Below are positions 21,777-27,593 of a stretch of DNA of 27,593 nt, piece after piece; the stretch's first letter is position 1; the number at the start of each line of letters is the position of its first letter. This DNA comes from Patescibacteria group bacterium (GTDB lineage: Bacteria; Patescibacteriota; Minisyncoccia; Phycocordibacterales; UBA6065): positions 1-27,593 of the forward strand of contig JAGWHV010000004.1 of NCBI GenBank assembly GCA_028866595.1, written 5' to 3'. The translations under genes were made by a program, and so were the position numbers. The notes under the pieces are model-generated. The model had not been told where the DNA came from. It saw only the letters and a list, made by a program, of their open reading frames with translations, and did not search any database.

Positions 21777-23035
21777 GATGTTGGCGTGATATCTTGCCCT
21801 TTTGGAGCATCCTCGTAAATATTATCGAGAGCACCTGTGTAGAGAGCCATGCCGAACCAAGCCCAATTTTCGTCATAGTACGACTGCGGCACTATCCAGC
21901 GCGATTGATTCGGGTCATAGAGAGCTTCGAGCTTGTCGCGGTACACCGCTCCGGCGTCCGACGGGTCGGCGACGATGAAGTAGCCGAGCACACCGCCGTA
22001 TATCGCCGACGATTCCGCGGGCGAGAGGCGCTTGCCATCATGCGAATAGTCGCTGACGATCGAATGCTTCGTCCGCCACTCGTCCTCGAAGAATCCCATC
22101 TTGCCAAGGATCGTCTTGGCGCGCGGATCAGCGAACCATTGATAGTCGAGAGCCAGCCTCCACGGTATGCGCATAGCATCCCAACTAAAGTCCGTGGTAA
22201 GGGCAGTATTCGAGACGCCAGCCTGGTCGGGCGACGATATGACGCCTGTGGTCTTATTTATCGCCAGCCAATCTGGCGGGATGAAAGCCGTGCTCCCTTT
22301 ATCAAGAGATAGTCGCATAGCCTCATCGATGACCTGATACGACGTCGAAGCAAGGCCGAGCCAATCATGAGTCGGGTCGACCTTGGCGAAAATCTTGTAA
22401 GCGTAGGGCGCGAAATACGACGGATCGATGATAGCTGTTTGTTTGTTCGCCGACTTCTCGAGGTCGTCGGCGGCGAGATACGGCTGACCACCGATCGTGA
22501 TGACTTCTTTTGACCAGATGTCGCGGATCATGACGATAGCGTCGCCGAAATATTTCTGGTCGCCCCAACGCTTCCAGGCGAATATGAGTGACAGGGCTAT
22601 GTCCTCATCAGCATCGGATGCCGTGTTGTAGCCGCCTTGATTGACGAGCACGCCGTATGTGCCGTTAGGCCGCTCGCCGAAGAGCCAGCTCAAGAGGCGG
22701 TCCTCTTTGCGGCCGAGGTTGTCTTTCGTCCATTGCCAGGCGGAATCGAACGTCGACTTGTCATCCATCCAGACGGCCCGGAGCATCGTATAGCTCTGGC
22801 CTTCAGACGTCGTTATGTTCTGGCGCTGCTTGTCGAGGGCGCGGAGCGTGCCTTGCTCGAGATAATTGCTCTTGTACTGGTACCAGAGGGCCTGAAGCGT
22901 GTCGCTATTCGAAAAAGCCGTCGGCCGGACCGAGAGAATGCCTCCTATATTAAAAGCAAAAGCCAGGCACAAAAGGATGACGACGATGATAGTACTGGCA
23001 ACCAGGATCGAGACTCGTGTATTGTCTTGTTCCAT
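21773..23035 (-). CDS. GH8 family glycoside hydrolase, membrane-anchored (BcsZ-like)
   Basis: A 420-residue protein with one N-terminal hydrophobic anchor (8-28) and a GH8 domain. TTSEGQSYTMLRAVW (75-89) carries the catalytic acid E78, and NTASDADEDIALSL (137-150) carries the Asp signature. The domain continues with DFSWDAMRIPWRLALDYQW (around 285-303) and ends with a Trp/Tyr-rich stretch. GH8 enzymes include the BcsZ endoglucanases of bacterial cellulose operons, and the downstream BcsA-like synthase fits that role. The start is ATG 23035; no clean -10 box lies before it in the 75-base divergent gap. It is the first gene of the three-gene operon. Confidence 0.88.
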   Translation of the reverse strand: MEQDNTRVSILVASTIIVVILLCLAFAFNIGGILSVRPTAFSNSDTLQALWYQYKSNYLEQGTLRALDKQRQNITTSEGQSYTMLRAVWMDDKSTFDSAWQWTKDNLGRKEDRLLSWLFGERPNGTYGVLVNQGGYNTASDADEDIALSLIFAWKRWGDQKYFGDAIVMIRDIWSKEVITIGGQPYLAADDLEKSANKQTAIIDPSYFAPYAYKIFAKVDPTHDWLGLASTSYQVIDEAMRLSLDKGSTAFIPPDWLAINKTTGVISSPDQAGVSNTALTTDFSWDAMRIPWRLALDYQWFADPRAKTILGKMGFFEDEWRTKHSIVSDYSHDGKRLSPAESSAIYGGVLGYFIVADPSDAGAVYRDKLEALYDPNQSRWIVPQSYYDENWAWFGMALYTGALDNIYEDAPKGQDITPTS

Positions 23036-23095
23036 ATGATTCGGCGACCAACCGTTAACTATTACGCGCCGGATTCCGCTGTTGTCTCATGGCTC

Positions 23096-23104
23096 TGATA
23101 TACT
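23096..23104 (+). promoter_or_regulatory. extended -10 promoter, leaderless (DHH gene)
   Basis: TGA plus TATACT, then 6 bases to the ATG at 23111. Confidence 0.7.
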
Positions 23105-23110
23105 TGGCAT

Positions 23111-23971
23111 ATGAAGACTATCGCCATATACCACAAAGACTGCACTGACGGCACGACCGCAGCCGCCATCGTCCTGCGCAAATATCCCGAAGCGATGCTT
23201 TTCCCCATAGGTCATGGCTACGCACCGGAGGAGATGACGCCCATCGTCGCTCTCGCCGGCGCGCCCGGCGAGTCCCAGATATTCACCGTCGACGGCGTCT
23301 TCGGCGCCACAGAATTCCTCGCCGCCGGCCACAACGTCGTCTCTCTCGATCACCACGAGGGCATACGCGACGAATATAAAAAGCTCGCCGCCGAGAACAA
23401 GGATTTTACTTTCATATTCGATAACGACAAGTCGGGTGCTTCCCTCGCCTGGCAGTATTTCTTCCCTGACATGCCGATGCCTGAGCTCGTCAAGCTCGTC
23501 GAGGATCAAGACCTCTGGAAATGGCGCTACTCGCCTGATACCGAAAATGCCGGAGCGATCCTCTGGATGTATAACGACAGACCGCAAGAGCTCTTGCCTC
23601 TTCTCGACAGCTCGATCGAACCGATCAAAAAAGAAGGCGCGGTCATCACCCGCTACAACCGCGCGGAGATACACAAGCTCGTAGAAGAGATCGAACCTCT
23701 CGATATGAAGATCGGCGACGCCACCGTGCCCGTATATAATGTCCCGGCGATGTACCGTTCGGCGATCGGAAATATCCTATCTGAGAGAGGCGGCAAGACG
23801 GTCGGGCTCTTCACCATCGAAGCCCACGAGGCGCGAATGAGTTTCAGAGGCAAAGACGGCCAGGAGCCGTCGGCCCTCGATATCGCCAAGAAGCTCGGCG
23901 GAGGCGGCCACAAGAACGCCGCCGGCGCCCGCGTGCCTCTCGCCGACTTTTTCAAATCTATCGGCATTTGA
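23111..23971 (+). CDS. DHH family phosphoesterase
   Basis: A 286-residue protein of the DHH/DHHA1 type. The N-terminal metal motif is HKDCTDGTTAAA (8-19), the DHH motif lies in VVSLDHHEG (76-84), and the C-terminal DHHA1 motif is GGGGHKNAAG (263-272). Members are Mn-dependent phosphoesterases that act on short oligonucleotides (nanoRNase), pAp or cyclic dinucleotides; this one is closer to the HxDCxDG-type subgroup than to canonical NrnA, so the substrate is uncertain. The start is fixed by a leaderless TATACT box 6 bases upstream. It is divergent from the GH8 gene. The gene at 24010 follows 38 bases later with a weaker promoter-like sequence. Confidence 0.87.
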   Translation: MKTIAIYHKDCTDGTTAAAIVLRKYPEAMLFPIGHGYAPEEMTPIVALAGAPGESQIFTVDGVFGATEFLAAGHNVVSLDHHEGIRDEYKKLAAENKDFTFIFDNDKSGASLAWQYFFPDMPMPELVKLVEDQDLWKWRYSPDTENAGAILWMYNDRPQELLPLLDSSIEPIKKEGAVITRYNRAEIHKLVEEIEPLDMKIGDATVPVYNVPAMYRSAIGNILSERGGKTVGLFTIEAHEARMSFRGKDGQEPSALDIAKKLGGGGHKNAAGARVPLADFFKSIGI

Positions 23972-24009
23972 CGAATTGCTGGTTTTTGTGTTAGAAACGG
24001 GTCAGAACC

Positions 24010-25197
24010 ATGATCGCCACAACAACATCTGACTCAAAGCCAGAAGAAGAGATCAAGCGCATCGCCATCGACGGAGGTCCCTGCTCCGGCAAGACTACCG
24101 GCATGGCAAAAATCGTTCAGGCGCTCCAGGGCGTCGGCATAATCCCCGTCACCGTCCCCGAGGCGGCGACAATGCTCATGGCGGGTGGCATCGCTCCGTG
24201 GACGATGGATATCATCGATTTCCAAGAGCATGCCTCGCGCCTGCAGGTCAACCTCGAGACGACGTTCATGACGGGCGCCCGCGAGCTTGGCCGTAAGCAC
24301 GGCAGACCGGCCGTGCTCATCACCGACCGCGGCCTCGTTGGCCAAGCAGCCTATCTGCCCGGCACGGACCGGCTCAAGATGCTCAACGACTTGCTCCTCG
24401 GAAGCATCGGCATGAGCGTCGAAGCCGCCCGAGCGAGGTATGCCGGAGTGATCCACCTCGTCACTGCCGCGGATGGTGCCGAGGACTCCTACACACTGAC
24501 GAATAATGCCCAGCGCAAGGAATCGCCCGAGGAAGCCCGGGCCGTTGATCGGCGAACACAGGAAGCCTGGCTCGGCCATTCCCATCTCGCCATCGTCCCG
24601 AACAGGGACCGCGATGGGCGGCGTATATCCTTCGAAGAGAAGATGCGCCGCACGGTCGCGGAGGTCTTCCGGATCCTCGGATTCCCCCAGCCGATCGAGG
24701 ACGAGGAGCGCTACTGGGTCGAGCCTTTCGACCTCGACCACTCCCTCATCCGGCACGAGAAAGTAAGGATATGGCAAGCCTACCTCGCGGCGCCCTCGAC
24801 CGGAGCGGAAGAGCGCATCCGCGAACGCCGCTGGCTCGGCAGCTCGACCTATTACCACACGGTCAAGACGCCGACGGGCGACGGCCGGGACTTCGAGCCT
24901 GAACGGATGATCACCCTCGGGGAGTTCAATCGTCTGCGCTCGCGGATCGACCGGGACTCAACGCCAATCGAGAAGGACCGGTACTACTTCATCTGGCACG
25001 ACCAGTACTTCGAGGCCGACATGTACCTCGGCAGGCATGCCGGCTTGTACAAGCTCGAGCGCGAGAAGACCGACCGAAACGAGTCGACGGTCATGCCGCC
25101 CTTCATCAAGGTGATACGGGACGTCACCCACGACACGTCCTTTCGCAATCGGGCGCTCGCGGCCCGGTCGTGGAGCATCGACAGCCTCTCGGCATGA
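24010..25197 (+). CDS. P-loop (AAA_28-like) ATPase or kinase fused to a CYTH-type domain
   Basis: A 395-residue cytoplasmic protein. Residues 17-225 form a P-loop domain: Walker A GGPCSGKTT (22-30), a LITDRGLV strand (103-110) and a lid-like NNAQRKESPEEARAVDRRTQEAW segment (165-187), as in AAA_28/NadR-like nucleotide-binding proteins. Residues about 232-352 look like a CYTH (triphosphate tunnel) domain: ERRWLG, a HTVKTPTG strand, FEPERMITLGEF, KDRYYF, FEADMYLGRHAGLYKLERE. CYTH domains bind triphosphates or phosphoinositides. The same pairing is known to me from the eukaryotic TTD14-type proteins; a bacterial role is not clear to me. A weak extended -10 (TGT plus TAGAAA, 23989-23997) precedes it; a terminator follows. 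No family can be named with certainty. Confidence 0.75.
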   Translation: MIATTTSDSKPEEEIKRIAIDGGPCSGKTTGMAKIVQALQGVGIIPVTVPEAATMLMAGGIAPWTMDIIDFQEHASRLQVNLETTFMTGARELGRKHGRPAVLITDRGLVGQAAYLPGTDRLKMLNDLLLGSIGMSVEAARARYAGVIHLVTAADGAEDSYTLTNNAQRKESPEEARAVDRRTQEAWLGHSHLAIVPNRDRDGRRISFEEKMRRTVAEVFRILGFPQPIEDEERYWVEPFDLDHSLIRHEKVRIWQAYLAAPSTGAEERIRERRWLGSSTYYHTVKTPTGDGRDFEPERMITLGEFNRLRSRIDRDSTPIEKDRYYFIWHDQYFEADMYLGRHAGLYKLEREKTDRNESTVMPPFIKVIRDVTHDTSFRNRALAARSWSIDSLSA

Positions 25198-25208
25198 GCC
25201 GGACCCTC

Positions 25209-25238
25209 GCCGCCGCAGATATCTGCGACGGCTTTTTT
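25209..25238 (+). terminator. rho-independent terminator
   Basis: A 12-bp stem with one mismatch (25209-25220 with 25221-25232, tip AT-rich) and a T6 tail, 11 bases after the P-loop/CYTH gene. Confidence 0.88.
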
Positions 25239-25245
25239 ATACTCT

Positions 25246-25398
25246 TTAGGCGACAGGATTCTTGCCCTGAATGATCCTGATGAGGAACAGGATGATGGCG
25301 ACGACGAGAAGGATATGGATGAAACCGCCGAGCGTGTAGGACGTGATAAGCCCCAATATCCAGAGTATGAGGAGCAGCGTTGCGATGGTGACGAGCAT
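25246..25398 (-). CDS. Lmo0937-type small membrane protein, 50 residues
   Basis: A 50-residue protein too short for a usual gene finder cut-off. It begins MLVTIATLLLILWILGL, has a central SYTLGGFIHILLVVA stretch, and ends with IRIIQGKNPVA. This matches the pattern of the Lmo0937 family: two hydrophobic segments separated by a short Ser/Thr/Gly-containing turn. Its role is unknown; such proteins are often stress-induced membrane peptides. A TATAAA lies about 15 bases before the ATG, with AAGGAT in between as a weak Shine-Dalgarno. It is convergent with the P-loop/CYTH gene. Confidence 0.8.
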   Translation of the reverse strand: MLVTIATLLLILWILGLITSYTLGGFIHILLVVAIILFLIRIIQGKNPVA

Positions 25399-25867
25399 TG
25401 TTTTTATTTATCCTTTATAAAACCTCTATTCAAAAGTAATACGCCCCGCCACGCGGCAAAGGTTCGCCCAGATTCACCTTCGGCCAACCATGCACGCCGC
25501 CATAAACGCCAAAGGCCCCCATACGGGGGCCTGTCAGCGACGCTCGCGTCGGTATCGAAATATCGGCGTCGCGGCGCGAAGAGGTCGCGCCAGCGAAGAG
25601 CGTAAATTCCCTTGCAGCACTATTTTTGATCTTTTGAGATTGTGTTGTAGAAAGAGCTTCCACCGTGTAGTACGCGCCCTCGAGCGAAATGGGTGCTATA
25701 CAAGAGACTTTATATGTATCGTAGTCACGAAAAGCAGATCGATGGCGCGCTTATATGCCTTTTTCGAAACATAAACAAAAACGACCCCGTACTATCGCCG
25801 AGAGAAACACAGAAAAAACCGAGCGATCGAGGACCTTCCCTTCTCTCGAATCAAACCAAACGACCGC
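25399..25867. other. 469-base intergenic stretch with hairpin array and an unused promoter-like box
   Basis: No convincing gene is seen. The open frames (25430-25663 on minus, 25693-25896 on plus) have no known domain and no good start signal. Five consecutive hairpins occupy 25461-25591 (described separately). At 25694-25702 TGC plus TATACA forms an extended -10 box on the plus strand and could start a leader of about 160 bases for the GtrA gene. Confidence 0.5.
25461..25591. ncRNA. possible structured RNA: five consecutive hairpins
   Basis: Stems at 25461-25468/25482-25489 (one mismatch), 25514-25520/25525-25531 (perfect, ATAC loop), 25538-25542/25547-25551 (CTCG loop), 25550-25555/25560-25565 (one G-T, CGAA loop; shares two bases with the previous stem) and 25573-25579/25585-25591 (perfect, AGAGG loop). 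The strand and function are unknown. It does not resemble tmRNA, RNase P RNA, SRP RNA or a tRNA. Confidence 0.3.
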
Positions 25868-26359
25868 ATGAACCGCGCCTTCGCCAAAGACCGTAGAGAT
25901 ACACCGGCCCGTTTCGCCCTGCTCCTCGAGTACGTGCGATTCGGCATCACGGGCGCCCTTAACACCGCGACCGATTTTCTCGTCCTTAATATCCTCCTCT
26001 CCGTGGCCGGATCAGCGGAGAGCGTTCAGGGTTGGACGTATGTTCTCGCCAAGGCCGCCTCGTTCACCGTCGCGGTCATCCAGAGCTATTTCCTAAATAA
26101 GCACTGGGTATTCGGAGTGCATACGACGACGCGAAATATGGAGGAGAGCGCGCGGTTCTTCGCCGTCTCTGTCGCCGGCTTCGTCCTCAACATAGCGAGC
26201 GCGGCGCTCGTATTCGGAGCCCTCGGGGCGCTCGGGACGATGGACGTGCGCCTCCGAGCGAACATAGGCGCCCTTGTCGGAACGCTCATCGTCCTCGCCT
26301 GGAACTATACCGGATACAAATTCTTTGTCTTCAAGACCTCCAAGATTAACAATCGCTAA
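25868..26359 (+). CDS. GtrA family membrane protein
   Basis: A 163-residue protein with four hydrophobic segments and the GtrA pattern: YVRFGITGALNTATDFLVLNILL (21-43), a second segment ending with QSYFLNKHWVF (around 75-85), and a final NYTGYKFFVFK (about 147-157). GtrA-like proteins are thought to help move polyprenyl-phosphate-linked sugars across the membrane. The ALG5-like glycosyltransferase gene begins 14 bases after its stop; the pair is the typical GtrA plus GT2 arrangement. The start at 25868 has no clear Shine-Dalgarno. Confidence 0.87.
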   Translation: MNRAFAKDRRDTPARFALLLEYVRFGITGALNTATDFLVLNILLSVAGSAESVQGWTYVLAKAASFTVAVIQSYFLNKHWVFGVHTTTRNMEESARFFAVSVAGFVLNIASAALVFGALGALGTMDVRLRANIGALVGTLIVLAWNYTGYKFFVFKTSKINNR

Positions 26360-26373
26360 GCGCATGGATCACT

Positions 26374-27255
26374 ATGGAACACAAACCCCTGCTCTCCGTC
26401 ATCATCCCCGCATACAACGAGGAAAAGAGGATCGGCGTCACCCTCGCCGACCTTGAAAGATATTTTTCGGACAAACGATACGCCTACGAGGTCATAGTCA
26501 TATCCGACGGTTCGACGGATGGGACCGCCGATGTCGTGAAGAGCGCTTCCGGGAGCTTCCGCGGCCTTCGCCTCGTCGAATACTCACCGAATCGCGGCAA
26601 GGGCTATGCCGTGCGAGCTGGCATGCTCGAAGCCCGAGGCTCGTATCGGCTCTTCATGGACGCCGACAATTCAGTGGCCATCGAGACGGTCGAGCCTTTT
26701 CTGCGCGAGATGCGCGAAGACAGCCTCGAGGTGACAATAGGCTCTATCGCTTTCTCCGACGCAGAGGTCGTCGAGCACAATGGCTGGCATCGGCGCGTCT
26801 TTGGCTCTGTATCCAAGATCCTCGTCCGAGCAGTCGCCACGCCCGGCATATACGATACCCAGCGCGGTTTCAAGCTCTTTACTGCTCGCGCAGCTGAAGC
26901 CATATTCCCTCTTCAAAAAGTAGACCGCTTCGGCTTTGACATAGAGATACTCGTCATCGCTCGCATGCACGGATTCTCTATACGCGAATTGCCCGTGTCA
27001 TGGGACAATCCCGCCGGCTCGAAAGTCCATTTCCGAGCGTATGTCGACTCATTCATCGAGCTCTGGAGAATATACGGGAACATGCTGCGCGGCCACTATG
27101 CCCCGGCTCACGCGCGCCGCTCGCGCGCCAAGCGCGCGAGCATGCTCGTGCTCTTCCTCGGCGAATTCCCTTCCCTCATGACCCGCTTTATCCGCGAGCT
27201 CTTGACGTCGGACATAAATCTCCGCCGCGCCAAGAGGCGCCTTCAACAAGGATGA
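26374..27255 (+). CDS. GT2 glycosyltransferase, dolichyl-phosphate glucosyltransferase (ALG5)-like
   Basis: A 293-residue GT-A fold enzyme. SVIIPAYNEEKRI (8-20) is the nucleotide-binding start, SDGSTDGT (44-51) follows, FMDADNS (about 94-100) contains the DxD metal site, and DTQRGFKLF (about 161-169) with RFGFDIEIL (about 184-192) match the ALG5/DPM1-type signatures. Such enzymes transfer a hexose from UDP or GDP to a polyprenyl phosphate. There is no C-terminal membrane domain, so membrane contact is through GtrA or the surface. It follows the GtrA gene by 14 bases. Glucose or mannose as sugar is plausible. Its stop abuts the stop of the next, convergent gene. Confidence 0.88.
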   Translation: MEHKPLLSVIIPAYNEEKRIGVTLADLERYFSDKRYAYEVIVISDGSTDGTADVVKSASGSFRGLRLVEYSPNRGKGYAVRAGMLEARGSYRLFMDADNSVAIETVEPFLREMREDSLEVTIGSIAFSDAEVVEHNGWHRRVFGSVSKILVRAVATPGIYDTQRGFKLFTARAAEAIFPLQKVDRFGFDIEILVIARMHGFSIRELPVSWDNPAGSKVHFRAYVDSFIELWRIYGNMLRGHYAPAHARRSRAKRASMLVLFLGEFPSLMTRFIRELLTSDINLRRAKRRLQQG

Positions 27256-27593
27256 TTATTGCGTCGAGGTCGAGGCAGGCGTCGAGGTCGACATGCGCGC
27301 CGGCCTTATCTGGACGCTTTGAGCGGTGACGCTGCCGTCGGAGTTAGCGGAACCAGCAACGACGACGTTCGCACCGACGGCGATGTCGTTCAAGCTACCT
27401 TGATCCGTCTTGAATACCTGCGTCGAGCTATTGACGAAGACGATCTTCGAACCGCTGCCGTCTGGAGCTTGGACAGTGATCGACTGGCTATCTTTGGCTA
27501 TGACCGTGCCAGCGATGCCGCTTCCGTTCATCCTGCCGGCAAAGCCGCCCGCACCGCCGTTTCGGCTGAACGTGAATGTTCCCGCGCCGGCCT
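27256..27593 (-). CDS. DUF5666 domain protein, start beyond the window
   Basis: The frame is open from the window's right edge to a TAA at 27256-27258, so at least 112 residues are visible and the N-terminus is missing. A Gly/Phe-rich stretch (TFTFSRNGGAGGFAGRM) leads to one DUF5666 unit: GIAGTVIAKDSQSITVQAPDG, then an IVFVNSSTQVFKTDQGSLNDI block and GANVVVAGSANSDGSVTAQSVQIRP, ending with a Ser/Thr/Pro-rich tail. The first Met in view (27531) is probably internal. It resembles the protein at 7332-8207 in domain type. It is likely secreted, but the signal peptide is not in view. Confidence 0.8.
   Translation of the reverse strand, partial: AGAGTFTFSRNGGAGGFAGRMNGSGIAGTVIAKDSQSITVQAPDGSGSKIVFVNSSTQVFKTDQGSLNDIAVGANVVVAGSANSDGSVTAQSVQIRPARMSTSTPASTSTQ

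Noticed and set aside
24034..24858. 274-residue open frame on the minus strand
   Set aside because: It is opposite the P-loop/CYTH gene and has no domain of its own; long shadows are expected in GC-rich coding DNA.
25461..25591. tmRNA, RNase P RNA, SRP RNA, integron attC or tRNA
   Set aside because: Conserved cores (tmRNA ends, RNase P P4, SRP Alu/S domains, attC core sites, TTCGA loop with acceptor stem) were looked for and not found.
25430..25663. 77-residue minus-strand open frame in the gene-free stretch
   Set aside because: It reads through the hairpin array, has no start signal and no domain I know. Repeated stems can give long open frames by chance.
25693..25896. 67-residue plus-strand open frame before the GtrA gene
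   Set aside because: The composition is basic and irregular, it overlaps the GtrA start, and its ATG sits inside or too far from the -10 box.
1..27593. CRISPR array, insertion sequence or prophage
   Set aside because: No regular direct repeats, transposase, integrase or terminal inverted repeats were seen.

Overview
The window looks like chromosomal DNA of a candidate-phyla-radiation bacterium (Patescibacteria, Parcubacteria-like). The pointers are very compact gene spacing, many small membrane proteins, two DUF5666 proteins, UGA used as a normal stop, and a set of surface and envelope genes rather than metabolic pathways. This placement is an inference; there is no rRNA, and I saw no tRNA, CRISPR array, transposase or phage gene.

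Layout. 1-3.6 kb (+ strand): end of an unknown gene, GNAT acetyltransferase, SdpI-like membrane protein, leaderless M23-type peptidase, small membrane protein, EEP-fold hydrolase, HIT-like protein. 3.65-5.1 kb (-): DUF1697 protein and a two-domain PhnB-like VOC protein. 5.2-9.5 kb (+): unknown protein, DoxX-like protein, class I PDE-like HD hydrolase, ICMT-like membrane methyltransferase, secreted DUF5666 protein, membrane-anchored MliC-type lysozyme-inhibitor protein, small membrane protein. 9.5-10.4 kb (-): UppP. 10.6-12.8 kb (+): secreted GH113-like hydrolase and an unknown protein. 12.8-14.7 kb (-): FMN-binding protein, ApbE, DoxX. 14.9-18.7 kb (+): secreted GH6 cellulase, 54-aa membrane protein, PAP2 phosphatase, chagasin-like anchored protein, PQ-loop-like membrane protein. 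18.7-23.0 kb (-): GH8, GT39-type and BcsA-like synthase operon. 23.1-25.2 kb (+): DHH phosphoesterase and a P-loop/CYTH fusion. 25.2-25.4 kb (-): 50-aa Lmo0937-type protein. A 469-base stretch follows with a run of hairpins and no convincing gene. 25.9-27.3 kb (+): GtrA and ALG5-like glycosyltransferase. The window ends in a partial DUF5666 gene (-).

How the genes may work together. A beta-glycan theme dominates: a processive BcsA-like synthase without a PilZ domain, a GH8 of the BcsZ type, and two secreted glycosidases (GH6 and GH113-like) that share an otherwise unrecognised Trp-rich module of about 95 residues (one copy in one, two in the other). Around them lie the parts of a lipid-linked sugar cycle: ALG5-like transferase, GtrA, GT39 acceptor enzyme, and UppP and PAP2 phosphatases. 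A second theme is extracytoplasmic flavin redox chemistry (FMN-bind, ApbE, DoxX). A third is possible protection from, or interaction with, another cell (MliC-type, chagasin-like, SdpI-like, M23).

The most striking regulatory signal is a repeated promoter design. At least 14 genes have a -10 box (TATACT, TATAAT, TACACT and similar, often preceded by TGn) exactly 6 or 7 bases before the start codon, with no Shine-Dalgarno sequence. This predicts leaderless mRNAs starting at the A or G of the start codon. I used this signal to correct several gene starts.
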